Of a stretch of 64,000 bases of DNA, positions 10,459-21,050 are shown piece after piece (positions within the stretch are counted from its first letter, which is position 1; every line of letters starts with the position of its first letter). The notes beneath the pieces are model-generated. The model saw only the letters and a program-made list of their open reading frames with translations. It was not told the origin of the DNA and ran no database searches. The stretch lies in assembly GCA_024305745.1 (NCBI GenBank), contig JAHRBS010000014.1, forward strand, positions 1,433,501 through 1,497,500. Direction: 5' to 3'. Both the position numbers and the translations under genes were made by a program. Source of the stretch: Polyporus tsugae. Taxonomy: Eukaryota; Basidiomycota; Agaricomycetes; Polyporales; Polyporaceae.

Positions 10459-12012
10459 TCAAACAGACTCTTTGTCGAATTCCTTCGTCTTGACCTCCTC
10501 TTCGCTCTCCCTCGAGAGCCAGGTCTGTGCTTGTCCGAGGAGCAGGCCAGGGTGGAAGACGTTCAGGGTGAGCATGGCGAGCATGATCATCGTCCCGTCA
10601 AACACGACTGCGCCACAGCGGGGTAAGTGCCCCGCGTCATCATGGAAACATACCACGTACCAAAGTACCACTCCGTGGTGATTATCTTTCCCGTCCAACC
10701 ATTTGAGAGCTCCTACAATGTGGGTCAGTCCCATGAATCGATGCGACGAAGGCCGTGACGGTACGTACGACGACTCGGTAGATACCCCTATGTGTAGCGG
10801 TTGGCGTGAGTAAGTGACATCCACCACCATACGTCGTTGTTACGTGTTCTGCTTACCGGACGAACAGGAATACGGCCTCGAGGGCCAGGCCGAGGAGCAT
10901 GAGCTTCATCTTCTTGTCCGTCTTGCGGCGCGCGACCATGGACTCAGCGTAGCGCTCGAACGGGTGGTCGTACGCGTAGCGCAGGATGAACTCGGACGCG
11001 AGGGCGACGTAGACCACGAGCGCCACTGCGTCCCACCGTCGCCGTCAGCCCGCGGAACTGCGCGCAAGAGCGCTGGCAGGGAGGGGACGTACCCATTTGG
11101 AACGAGACACCAGCGAGCATGATGTGGCCACCCTGTACATTGGCAAGGTTAGACTTTTCTCTGCGACGGGCTGGATGGGGGGTCCTCGACTGACCGTCTC
11201 GGGGTTCTTTCCTTTCTGGACTGCCGTCGACGCTGATGCGCCGCCTACTGCTTGGATGACCAGTGCGATGATATCCTAGGATATGAGCACGACAGCGTGA
11301 GCCATGGTATCTCCGGGGTCCCACGAATTACGCTTTCAAAGCTATAAACTCACAACAGCGCAGAAAATGATCGTATCTGCCAAGCCAAAGTGATCAGCAT
11401 CGCTGAAACCGAAAACGCACTTCATGGGTGGATCAAAGGGTGCTCACACCACTTGGCCGAGACCCGGCTGTACCTCTGTCCTATACGACGGATGATCTGG
11501 CCGAGGATGATGAAGTTGGCAGCGATGAGCGGGGTCGGCGCGATGATCGTTGTCGTAATCCTACACAGACGCATGGCAGACGCTGTGAGCATTCGCGTCC
11601 ACACGGGTGCAGGAAGACAGTCGCCGTGCGAGAATGGGGGCGGTGACTTACTGCATGATGAACGGGTCACTCAGGTACACATTCTGGCTCGACCACAGCC
11701 TCGCGCTCCAGCCGAGGATCTCTCCGATGCCGGCCACACACGCCGTGGGGAGGAGCCACCAGAGCCGCGAATGGACGGCCTGTGCCGTGTGGATGACTAG
11801 GGGACATATGAGCACACGAATTTCCTCGGATGGCCACGCGTTTAGGACCGGCACTTACTTGTTGATGTCGCAAACAGCGCTATGAAGAGGATGCAGATCC
11901 ACTCTGTGGGAACGTAGCCGTAAGGATTATGGTGGTGTGTGGGCACAGGCTGTATTGTGGACGACGTAGAGGGGACGGAGCTGGACAGTGTCGAGGTCGT
12001 AGTTGTCGACAT
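10459..12012 (-). CDS. RTA1-family seven-helix membrane protein (lipid-translocating exporter type), apparently intact copy
   Basis: The ATG at 12012 starts a Ser/Thr-rich N-terminus and the RTA1 signature NPYGYVPTEW. Exons in order give IHTAQAVHSRLWWLL, AGIGEILGWSARLWSS, TPLIAANFIILGQIIRRIGQ, DIIALVIQAVGG with GGHIMLAGVSFQ, VVYVALASEFILRYAYD, a 19-nt micro-exon encoding GIYRVV, ELSNGWTGKIITTEWYF and the hallmark last exon VFDGTMIMLAMLTLNVFHPG. All the splice junctions I checked are GT-AG and in phase. Known relatives (yeast Rta1, Rsb1, Pug1, Rtm1) are plasma-membrane proteins linked to resistance to toxic lipids and amphiphiles or to sphingoid-base export. A second copy lies in the opposite arm (broken) and a third, truncated, at the window's right edge. 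Confidence 0.85.
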
Positions 12013-12560
12013 GGCGAGACGAATGCGAAGGCGGAGGTTGAGTAGAAGGAGAAGAAAGGGTTCAAGAGGGGGAGAGCCTGGCACTGGGATGAGGCCGGCA
12101 TTCTGAGGCATCCTTTTATTCTGCGCGAAGGAGATACCCGGTCCTCAGGCCGCAGGGCTTCAGGAACTTGCTTCATCGTTGGGCGCGTTATCTCGACTCG
12201 GCTGCGATTCGGGAGCATTTAGAGAATGCAATAAGGGGCGGGCGCGCAGTAGCACATCGTTGAAAAGGATGAAATGCAACCGTACCCGGGCCCGGTGGGA
12301 CACGATGCTGCGGCTAAGTGATAGGGCGACGGCGCATTTTGTTGAAGTTCGGGTCGACAACGAGGCCTGGCCGTTGGAAGACCTTTGTATGTATTTAAGC
12401 TCGTCAGTGAACCCCTCCCCACCAAGGATCTACATAATGAAAAGAGCACACGCACTTTGCACAATTGGATAGCTGTCCCACTGGTCCCAGAATGTAACGA
12501 TATCGCTCAAGTTGTGCCCGGTTGAGCCTCGGAGCGCCCGGATATGTGTTGTGGGTACAT

Positions 12561-12829
12561 ATAGCCGGCCGGCCTGGGAATGGATGTGCCGGCGGCCGCG
12601 CAACTCCTTTCCGGCGCCGAATGTTGCACCGGTTGCACCGGGGCGGCAGCAGCCTGAGCCGTGTTCAGCTTCCTCAGCCCAACTTCTTCTGGGGCGGTGA
12701 CAGCAGAGAACTTCGTATGTCGGCTACTCGTTTGGCACGCACGGGCGGCCCTCCACCACCTGAGAGCTTTAAACCGGCTCATGGCAGTCTGGGTCCAATC
12801 CTCTTGCTTCACCGCCACGCCGCCTCAAC
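12561..12829. promoter_or_regulatory. Upstream region of the alpha/beta hydrolase gene
   Basis: This short single-copy stretch lies between the outer arm and the hydrolase ATG. It is GC-rich with no clear TATA box. The GAGAGCTTTAAACC stretch near 12763 is the only AT-rich candidate close to the start. Confidence 0.3.
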
Positions 12830-14202
12830 ATGCTCGATGCGACTAACTTCACCTTGCCTGGTGTAAGCGACCACCCCAAACTCGCTTGCTCTTTTGTGCG
12901 CTGGAGACCCCTGCAGGGTGTGAGCCACAGCGCGTCTCCGACCTCAGAAGGGCCGCAGGGATCACTGCGACTGTCGCTCGTCTTCCTCCATTGTAACGGC
13001 ACCCGTAAGTGCTCTCGCATTGTTTTGCGCATCCAGGCGAGCCAAACATTCCGTGAATAGACAAGGAGACATGGCTGCCTGCAGTCGAGCATATGTTCGA
13101 GGCCTTGCACGCCTCGACCGATCCTAAATTTACCGTCATCGAGGCGTGGGCGGCCGACTCGCCACAACATGGGCACGCTGCACGGCTCAACGACCGCGTG
13201 TTGCTCGAGCTGCCCGATGGGCTCGGTATGCGTCTCTCCCGCAAGGTCTCCTGGCACATATATGCTGACGTCTGCGAGAGACATGGACCAGTGGAATGCT
13301 CCGATCAAGACCTTGTTCCATTCGGGCTTGATCGCCGGCGATCGGGTGGTCGGTATCGGCCACTCTGCGGGGTCGGTGTCCTTGTGAGTGCGCTTGGCTG
13401 TCTTGATACAAGCGTACACACTTCACGGACGCCTTTGATCAGGATCACGACCACTTTGGGCTATGCGTTAGACCGCCTACCGTTCTCCTCCATGATCTTG
13501 ATCGAGCCCCCAATGATGACCCCGGAGGTGCTGAGACACGCCCAAGAGAAGCGTCTGCCCATGCTGCGCGCGGTAGAGCTGGCGAAGACGCGCAAAGACA
13601 TCTGGTCGTCTCGAGAGGAGGCGCGAGAATGGTTTGGTCGTCAGTTTCCGTGGCGCCGCTGGGACAAGCGCGTCTTCGACTTCTTCGTGGTACGCATGTT
13701 CATGCAAGTGCAAGTGCTCCTCAAAGAACGTCTTGGCTAAATGTATGCGGACAGGAACATGCATTGCATGATCTCCCCACCGCAACGTATCCGAATCATC
13801 AGGAAGGAGTCACCCTGGCCTGCACGCGGGCGCAGGACTCGGCAGCGTACACCATGTTTGGGGTCGCCTTCGCTGCGCTGGACAGGCTTACAGAGCTTTG
13901 CGCGTCGCTGCCAGTCCACTGCTTATTCGGAGACACGCTCGACATGGTGTAAGCATGCACCCCAGCCTTTGTTACCGCGGTGCGAGACTCACAGTTTGAT
14001 CTCGCATAGACCTGCAAGGGTGCACGATTGTGTCGTCGATGAGAAGGCAGGTCGACGCATGAAGTCCGTCCGAACGGTGTCTGGAGCCGGCCATCTCGCC
14101 GTTCAGGACAATCCGCGCGGCGTTGCGTTCGCGATACGGGACATCTTGATAGAAGACTACGGGAGCGAAGTTGCGGTTGCGGCGACTGCCTGTAAACTCT
14201 GA
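12830..14202 (+). CDS. Alpha/beta-hydrolase fold protein
   Basis: Spliced exons from ATG 12830 give LVFLHCNGT (beta-strand with the H-x-N-G oxyanion region), then ASTDPKFTVIEAWAADSPQHG. Next comes the nucleophile elbow VGIGHSAGS (G-x-S-x-G, about 13360), followed by ILIEPPMMTPEVLRHAQEKR. The acid is probably in CLFGDTLDMV (about 13935), and the catalytic His is in SGAGHLAVQDNPRG (about 14085), so the Ser-Asp-His triad looks complete. No signal peptide is seen. Reaction and substrate cannot be told from sequence; this basidiomycete group is generally annotated only as AB-hydrolase 1. The gene lies in the left-hand spacer between outer and inner inverted-repeat arms and has no counterpart in the right-hand spacer. 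Confidence 0.82.
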
Positions 14203-14428
14203 TTCGGCTCTTGCATGCCTTGACGTGCGACTACGAGAAGATGTATTACACGTTCAGTGGCCTTGGGTAAATTCTTACCAAGTCCTTGGGTCGTTAAATG
14301 TACTTGCCGACCCATGACTGGCACGATAGTAGGTCGAGGGCACCCTAGGCACCGGGGCACACGCGTAATCCATTCCTGGTTCAAAACACCCAAACCCAAC
14401 TCCGGGTAAATATATACTGGGGCGCCGT

Positions 14429-15386
14429 TCAACCGACGTAAGAGATAGTAACAGAGTTGGACCCAGTCGAGACGGACGTGAGGACCTCGTTGTCCTGCAC
14501 GATGTCGATGAGCTCCGCCCCCGACGGGTCCACGGTCGCGCCGCCGACGGTGCCCGCGCTCGCCCCCGTGAACGTGACGCTCCCAAAGTCCGCGAACGGC
14601 ACGAGCCCGTCGTCGGAGCTGAAGTCCTCGATGATCCACTCCGCGTCGTACTGGCAGAGCGCGGGCTGGTCCGAGAACGTGTGCGAGACGGTCTGGCCCG
14701 TCGACTCGTTCGTGATCACCGCTGTGCCGCCGGTCGTCGACGTCGCGGTGACCGTAACCGTCACCGAGTCGCCTGCTGAGAAGCTGACGCCGGAGAAGTC
14801 GTACGCGTAGTCAGGGTACCACTCGTACCACGCTGGTGTGCGTATCCAGAGCGGGGCGATCAGCGGGGGAAAGAGGTCGATCGTGGGGATAACGAGGCTC
14901 ACCGTCGTAGCTGACGCTGCTGCCGTCGACGTTGAAGTCGACGCCGGTCTGGAGGATGGCGTTGCCGCAGGTGTCGCCGTCGATTCCCACCCAGGCAGAC
15001 GCGTAGTGCGCGCCGGAGTCGCCGGAGGGTTCCTTGGGAGTGGGGACGATGAAGGTGCCGGTGACCGACGTGTAGGTCGCCTAAAGAGGTACAAGCAACG
15101 GTCGATTAGCCGGCAGTGTATTACCGAGGCAAATTCGACAGCGTACCGTACTCTCAGACAACGCCGCACCGGACCAGTTTTCACTGTAGGAGAGGTGCGA
15201 GACGTTGCCGCTAAGGGCCGTGCTCTCGGTCACAGGCTCGACCGAGACAAGCTTCTTCGGCTGTGACTGGTGGGTGAGACCACCGGCGCGACGCGCAACA
15301 CGCTGGGCAACGCGCTCCTTGGAGGTCGGGATAGCGAAGGCGGCGGTGGCGAGGAGCACCTGACAAAGGAGCGTAGCAGCGAACAT
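14429..15386 (-). CDS. Secreted glutamic peptidase G1 (eqolisin, scytalidoglutamic-peptidase type)
   Basis: The ATG at 15386 starts a signal peptide (MFAATLLCQVLLATAAFAIP) and a propeptide rich in Arg. The mature part opens at LSYSENWSGAAL. Three exons separated by introns near 15080-15150 and 14825-14905 give VTGTFIVPTPKEPSGDSG, then SAWVGIDGDTCGNAILQTG, whose Gln is the catalytic Gln of the family. Farther on, CQYDAEWIIEDF contains the catalytic Glu. The protein ends NSVTISYVG with no extra domain. Known function: an acid-active, pepstatin-insensitive secreted endopeptidase used in extracellular protein breakdown. The length of about 270 residues including the pro-region is typical. It is convergent with the hydrolase gene; the two stops are only 226 bp apart. 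Confidence 0.9.
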
Positions 15387-16380
15387 GATGGAAAGCAAAG
15401 GAGGAGGAGTGGCGGGCGACTCGAAACGACTCTCGAAACGGGGCGAATCCCGAACTGAGGATCGTCGTCTTTGTTTCGAGGCCTTTATACGCCCTCGACC
15501 ACTTGAATTCAATATCGTCATAATCCGGAGGCCCGATGACCGCATCGCGATGAGGTTCCGTGCTTTGGCAAGATGTTCGAATCGCGTTTGTCGACCCACT
15601 TCGGACAGAAGGAACGCAGTATCCGAGGCTTCTTCATCACTGCGAGGGACTGCGAGGGACTGCACCCCATGCTTTGGCGGGCCACTAAGGGTAACACGGA
15701 AGCCGGCGGTGTGAAAGCCAAGCCCATGACTAAACCGGGACAAGTTGGCGACGTCCCAATGGGGTACGTACGGGGGAGATTCTCGAGTCGCTACAAGTTA
15801 CAAAAATAAACCCGAGGCCCGTATGCCGTAAGTGTTCATAAGTGTTGCATGGAAGACGGGCACGATCAGACGCACCATCACAACTTGCACAATCTAGAAT
15901 TCAGAAACCATAATTCGAGGTATGGCCCGCAGTTCCGCAGCATTGCATGCCGGGAAACTAAGCGATAGCTTGCCGTTCGATGAGTGTCGTTCACTATAAA
16001 AATGTGAGTTTCATTGAAGTCGTACTGGTGGGCCGTCGGACGTGGGTTAACAGCCAAGTTGGGCGACAGCGATAACAATTTAACAAAGCTGAAACGCGCA
16101 CCCGATGTCGCTGACCAGCTGGATCGCCCACACGTGTTGAGCATACAGGATATGACGTGATTGGAACTATGATTGACAAAAGGAAAGACGTTCAGTGAGG
16201 AAAAGGTTTGCACATGGAATAGAAACTAAGCCGATCGTACTGTCGACGCTCATCGGTCATCTCGAGCGCACCTTGTCCGATTCGCTGAATGGAAGTTAGT
16301 TATCTATCGTGACAAGCTGCGGGGCTTATCGAACTTGCAAGGACATGTGTAAGTGGCATAATGAGTAAGTAAGCGTTGGA
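15387..16380. other. Intergenic: G1 peptidase promoter side, no gene recognised
   Basis: The region upstream of the peptidase contains AT-richer patches near 15990-16080. The two minus-strand open stretches (15878-16213 and 16326-16634) have no recognisable domain. The second overlaps the outer edge of the inner repeat arm and so is more likely repeat DNA than a gene. Confidence 0.45.
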
Positions 16381-17179
16381 GAGGAGAGTGTTGGTCGCGC
16401 GAACCGATGAGTCATGCCAGCGAAGACGGCGAAGACTCCAACCCGGGAGTCCGAGACGCTTGATAACCGATATTCGAACCTAAAGCGGGAATCTAAGCGC
16501 TGGGAGGTGAAGAGCCAGCCGGCCCCGGCCAGTCCGCAATGCGCTGGCACTGCCTCACCTGGACGATGATTTGGGCTCTTAGGCTCCTCTCGGCTGAACT
16601 CCGACTTGTCCACACTTAAACTCACCCTGCGCATATCGCGTTCTTGTAGCGATCAGGAAAAGGTCGCAGAACCATGTGTCTGATCTGCATGCATACTAGT
16701 GTTCGTCGCCGTGTCTAGCGATGGAACCTGGCTGCGGCAGATCTAGACTCCTTCCGAGTTTCCGAATCCTGCCTGTCCTTCCTTCCGCCAGGACGAGTCT
16801 GGACTCTGAGCCCCTTATAGCTTTGACGACACACTACTAGTATACCGGCATCGTGCTTCAGCTGTACCAACTATGTCGCGGGGCACCCTTGTTCCAATAT
16901 CTGCCGCCGGACCTCAGTCACGATGGCGATGAAAACCCGTCACCTCCGAGCCAGGCGAAACAAACCTGAAACGCTCACTGGCAGCTTCAAGGAGCTTTAT
17001 TGATCTGTCGATACCATCAAGTATGAACAACATAACAAGGCGAGAACGACCGCTGGGCTGACGCGTTGTGGGCCACAAGGAACGGTGAAAGCCCTTGTGG
17101 CGCGGGGGGCTGTGTATGCTCGCCACAATCCAACCACCACTGGTAGCTCTTAGTCAGCCTCCGAGTCGTGGTTCACGGG

Positions 17180-17186
17180 TATAAAA
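17180..17186 (+). promoter_or_regulatory. TATA box in inner arm (TATAAAA)
   Basis: TATAAAA is followed by a pyrimidine-rich leader and several intron-like GT...CAG pairs up to about 17630. The right-arm partner has decayed to TATTAAAA (read on the minus strand near 27735-27745). Confidence 0.45.
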
Positions 17187-17640
17187 TGCCATACTTCCTC
17201 TATTCCATCCCTTCACCGCAACCGCCTCTACCTCCACCCCGCCGCAGACCGCTTGCCTCACAACGCCGACCGTATGTCTGTCCTCACTTTATCCACCCTA
17301 CTTGCCAGTGCTGACTTCCACGCCCAGCCTTCCCCTTCCGCCGCCGCCGCCGCCGCCGCCGCCGATAACCCGCTACTTACCTCTTCTTACAGCTCACTTA
17401 GATGCACTCGCCACTCTCACTTACGACTCGGACGACCAGGCACCCACCATCGGACTCGGACGCCAACATCATCAGGGTATTGCTCCGGCCTCCATGGTAC
17501 GTCACCCACTCGCCCCCACACCTATCTGTAGCTGACCTCATTCTCTATTGCGCTCCAGGCTTCAAGACACTCAAGTGCGTCATCCTCGGCCTCGGCCTCT
17601 CGTCGACCGGATTCTGGGCCCAGGAAGTGTGAGTCGTATG
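17187..17640 (+). other. Transcript-like cassette 1 in inner arm, product unrecognised
   Basis: Downstream of the TATA box are short open pieces bounded by plausible splice sites, for example a CCATG/GTACGT donor at about 17493 and a CTCCAG acceptor at about 17560, followed by a short frame ILGLGLSSTGFWAQEV and stop. The right arm keeps the same splice-like signals and the same stop context (SLFLSSTGKSWAQGA), although the bases between have changed. I could not assemble a full-length protein. It may be a decayed gene, a very small peptide gene or a non-coding RNA. Confidence 0.35.
17338..17361 (+). repeat. (CCG)8 microsatellite
   Basis: There are eight uninterrupted CCG units. The right arm has only a short CCGCCG remnant at the equivalent place, so the tract expanded or contracted after duplication. 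Confidence 0.9.
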
Positions 17641-17987
17641 AGATGCCTGTGTGCGTCAAGACGTCGGACGTGTGTGTGCCTCAAGATCTTGGACCAGCCG
17701 TTAAGAGAAGCGTGTGATGAGCATGAGTTTGCGGCCCTGGACGACGAAGGTGAGTCCTTTACTCGACCTGTCCAATTTCTTCTACTCACCGCCGCGCTCT
17801 ATCCAGAATAACCTCGATACTTCAACATTCCACCGTCAAGATGGACACCGGGGGGCTGACCGTTGTTACGAGATGTGGCCGATATGTAGCGTATGTAGGG
17901 TGTGATCTTGTTCCGGCACCGGCTCGGGGGCTTTAAGTTGCGGCAAGCCCTCGTCTCAAACGCCGGCCCCGAGGTACGGTCGACCGT

Positions 17988-18009
17988 CGCCACACATATG
18001 TGTGTGGCG
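17988..18009. repeat. Short hairpin CGCCACAC/GTGTGGCG, left arm
   Basis: Two perfect 8-nt inverted arms flank the 6-nt ATATGT. The same structure is kept at 26966-26987. Confidence 0.6.
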
Positions 18010-18221
18010 AGGTCGTTCCTGGCGCAGGCCTCTTCGTGGCCCTCGGGACTAGTACCCACTTCGGTGGGGAAGCTAACGTGCGCCGAAACTATCTAACTCT
18101 CGTAGGCAGCCGTCGTTACTGCACGTACCCCGAACAGTGTATACATAAGGAGAGAATATTCGTTTGAATGCAGCCACTGATAATGCTGGAAGCGGGGTGT
18201 GCCTTGGTGTCGTTCGTACCG

Positions 18222-18668
18222 TTAAATGTATTGGTTCCTTCTGCGCCGCATATAATCCAAGCAGATCATCCTATCATAGCGTATACGGCGTGTTGCCGAG
18301 ACGGAGGCAAACATCATAGCCTCGATTCCCGCCCATGCAAGGCTTTTTGGCATGAATTGGTGTCCGCCAATCCAGACAATCACTTTCACAGTGAAATGAA
18401 GGACAAGTTGAGGTATCAAAGGTCGATCGTCGCCTCTGGGCCGAGCATGGGGTTGGATCCAACGTCCCCGGTACACGGTTACTAAGCCGTATCGGCACAT
18501 TATGTATTGGACCTTGGGTCCATGCTTGACATACGCTCGACGTGGTGGGAAGAGGTTTCTGTTCAGGACACTTCGAAGCGGACGAACCACATTCAAGTTC
18601 CAGTTAGGAGGTTCCGCTGAGAACTCACCGGCGGCGTTGAGTCTCTTCGCATGGAATACTCCCTTCAC
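18222..18668 (-). other. Conserved 148-codon open stretch without ATG (left arm)
   Basis: The frame is open in both arms with only two codon differences, but it begins at GTG, has no upstream in-frame ATG and shows no known motif. The near-identity extends well outside the frame on both sides, so it does not prove protein selection. Listed as a mark of the conserved DNA rather than as a gene. Confidence 0.25.
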
Positions 18669-19083
18669 ACCTTTAGATCACTCTCCGACATGATGATCTA
18701 TTATTGTCTTCCTTCACGCCAAAGAACCGAAGACAAAAGCGGGTCAGGGAGTCCGCCGGGCAATAATAGGTACCACTTGTCTTCGCCACGATATCAAGGC
18801 TGAAACGGACGCGGAGGAATCATACTGGATCTGGTACACGGCGAGTTTTGATTACCGCTGAGATGGCACTGAGCCTATTGCAAGGGTTGTCCGCCGGGCG
18901 GTGTTGTGGAACACACAGACCAGGACGGACGGCCTAGGTGTTCATCGCAATCAATCGCTGAGACGAGCGAACAACATAATCACGCGCCTTCAAGACCCGA
19001 ATACGGCTTACCTCTCGTTCGATTTCCAGGGCTGACTCCAACGTGAACGTGCCGACATATGCCGAACATCCCAGCCTCCAGCG

Positions 19084-20000
19084 TATAAAACCCGTCGCCG
19101 TCGCCCGTCCTCTCTCTCCCCAGAACTCCCATGTTCACTTCTCCCTCTCCACCCTCTCCTAGGTGCGTTGGCGACTCGCATTGGTGTATGCTATGCGGGT
19201 CGCTGGTCGTACGCTCTCTCGTGAGAGGCTGAATGTCGGACTGGGATGTTTCTCCCCCGCATGTCCTCGCCGTCTGCCTCGGCGGTGGGGACGGGGCCAC
19301 TAGGCACCTCGCCATCGACGCGTATGTCGCCTTGCCATCGTCTGCTATATTTCCTTCAGCTAACCCTTCACTATCAGACTGTGTCGGAGGTGTCCACTTA
19401 CCAACCCTTCTCGGTACGTCTCCTCACACCCCTCTCGGTGGTTGTCGCTCATCGTGGTGGCGGACAGTTTTCTCCTCCTTTCTCTCTTCTCTCTTCTCTG
19501 TGGCGCGTCACCATCATGGCGACAGCACGTCACGCCGCATGGCTGACCCACCACCACGTACGTTCCTTCCATTCGTGAGTTCGCCGCCCAAGACCAAATC
19601 TCATTCCTTTGACTCTAGTAGCACCACCATGCACCAGGTGTCAGCCGCCCCGTCGATGGTAAGCCCACCTGGTGGCTGTCGACGTTCGCGGCGCGTCCCA
19701 CTCAGGCTCCCACCCTCGCCGCGAATCACTTCATTGTGCCGGCGAAGAGGTGGACGAGCCAACGCCCTTCCGATACAGTCGCCTGCCGGGGACGGGCGAC
19801 TCGGATTGTGCGGAGTGGGCGCGTCGCACTGCAAGGCTGAGCCTCCGACTGGTGAGTGTCCGCGACGTTCGGTGGTATTGAATTTGAGACTCACGCAAAT
19901 AACTGTAGCGTGCACCGGGATCTTCCAGACCGGACGGGGAAATATACAAGTGAGTGCTGACCTTCGACCCGTTCGCTGACGCTTGTGAACCATTTAGTGC
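19084..20000 (+). other. TATA-driven transcript-like cassette 2 in inner arm
   Basis: TATAAAA at 19084-19090 precedes a C/T-rich leader and repeated exon/intron-like signals: CTATCAG acceptor about 19377, GGACAG about 19468, CTCTAG about 19618, CGATG/GTAAGC donor about 19657, CTGTAG about 19909. The right-arm copy (about 24980-25890) retains the TATA box and most splice-like signals. Open frames are short and differ between copies, and none resembles a known protein. Confidence 0.35.
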
Positions 20001-21050
20001 TATGAAGCCCGATCCGAGATGTGCCAGGTATACGGCGTTCCGACGTAACACGTCCTAGTCGGGGGGTCGATTAGATCGTATTAGTGACATGTAAATACCG
20101 TAGTAGTCTAGAAATATACCATCCCGAAGCGCTGATAATCTTCGGCGCAGACGTTAACAAAGGTATTCACGCACACTGCGACCGTTTGTTCGTCCGCGTC
20201 AGCATTGGTGACCGACGCTCGACCTGCTCGGGCGAATTGAGTTGAAGAATTGCATCCGTTGCGCAGTTCATCTGAATTAGATGACCCCCGGAAAGCCTTG
20301 GAGGCGTCAATATATGTATATCCTGTGGTCTAAACATCAGCAGGCAAACAGGCAGGCGTTTGGCGGATCATACACGACCGTGGAGATCTCGTCGGGTGGC
20401 CAATCTGGCTCGGTGAACCATAGCGGGGGCCTGTTTGCCTCGGAAGGAGACATCTGCACGTCGTCACAAGGTAGCGGAACGTTCGCATCGGATTGAGCGT
20501 TAGCCCGCAATTCGCAATGAACCGTCTGTAGTTACGGTCAAGCTCGTTATGATTGGTTGCGGGAGATTGCAGCCCTGTAATCATTCGAAAGGCGACAGTC
20601 CCCTCTGGCTTCAAATCTGAATGAAAGGTCGAGATGACGCTCTCCGGAGATCGTACTCCACTTGACAGCTTCTCGCCCTTCTTCATTGTTGATGTACGGT
20701 GTATCTGACCCACGAAGCACATCGGAGCTTTTCAGCGATCATTTCGGTTTTACCAAGGGTACCCACCTAGACGACTTCGCCAAGCGAGTGCTTCGACCGC
20801 TGTGGGCGGACCATGCGTGCGGCCTGAAAGATTGACGGCGAACCTGAAATGGCTACTTTGGCTCGTTCAACATTGTCAAAGCTATACAGCCTTGCAATTG
20901 TCAGATGTGATGTATCACGTCTTTTCAATGCTTCTTCGATACTCAATCTCCGTATACTTACGCAGTCGCACAGCAGCTGAATGATGATCATTGTCAACTC
21001 GAGGAGGAGTGCCAGTGGTGGCAGATGAGATCTACAAAGTGCAAACGCAG

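Larger units (their letters stand above)
9190..12560 (+). repeat. Outer inverted-repeat arm, left copy
   Basis: This segment reappears in reverse complement at about 34470-37830. Matched landmarks sum to about 47,015 along the whole arm: TATATAAA 9362-9369 with its partner at 37631-37638, RTA1 start 12012 with 35006, RTA1 stop 10459 with 36551. Similarity is high through the RTA1 gene and the adjoining unit and fades into short conserved words at both ends (for example ATAATGAAAAGAGCA near 12435 and its partner near 34600). Boundaries are read by eye and may be off by tens of bases. Confidence 0.85.
17850..18960 (+). repeat. Near-identical core of inner arm, left copy
   Basis: Over this stretch the left arm and the reverse complement of about 26015-27125 differ at only a few positions by eye. 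A 148-codon open stretch inside it (18222-18668, minus) differs from its partner at two codons. Immediately outside, in both directions, mismatches and indels become frequent. Confidence 0.75.
16380..21050 (+). repeat. Inner inverted-repeat arm, left copy
   Basis: Reverse-complement matches to about 23930-28450 are found along the whole segment, with coordinate sums near 44,950-44,980. Landmarks: CCCACAACGCGTCAGC near 17050 with its partner near 27840; the block at 18222-18668 with 26307-26753; TATAAAA at 19084 with 25885-25891; ATTTACATGTCACTAATACG near 20075 with its partner near 24855; CTGTGCGACT near 20960 with its partner near 23965. Similarity is near-perfect in the middle and much weaker at both ends. 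No open reading frame in it matches a known family. Confidence 0.82.

Noticed and set aside
18222..18668. 148-codon open frame nearly identical in both inner arms (also 26307-26753)
   Set aside because: It starts at GTG with no in-frame ATG upstream, has no known motif, and the near-identity extends far outside the frame in both directions, so conservation is of DNA and not evidence for a protein.
19233..19979. 248-codon frame in the left inner arm
   Set aside because: Not preserved as one frame in the right-arm copy, which breaks it by stops and indels, and it runs across several strong splice-like signals. More likely drift in GC-rich DNA.
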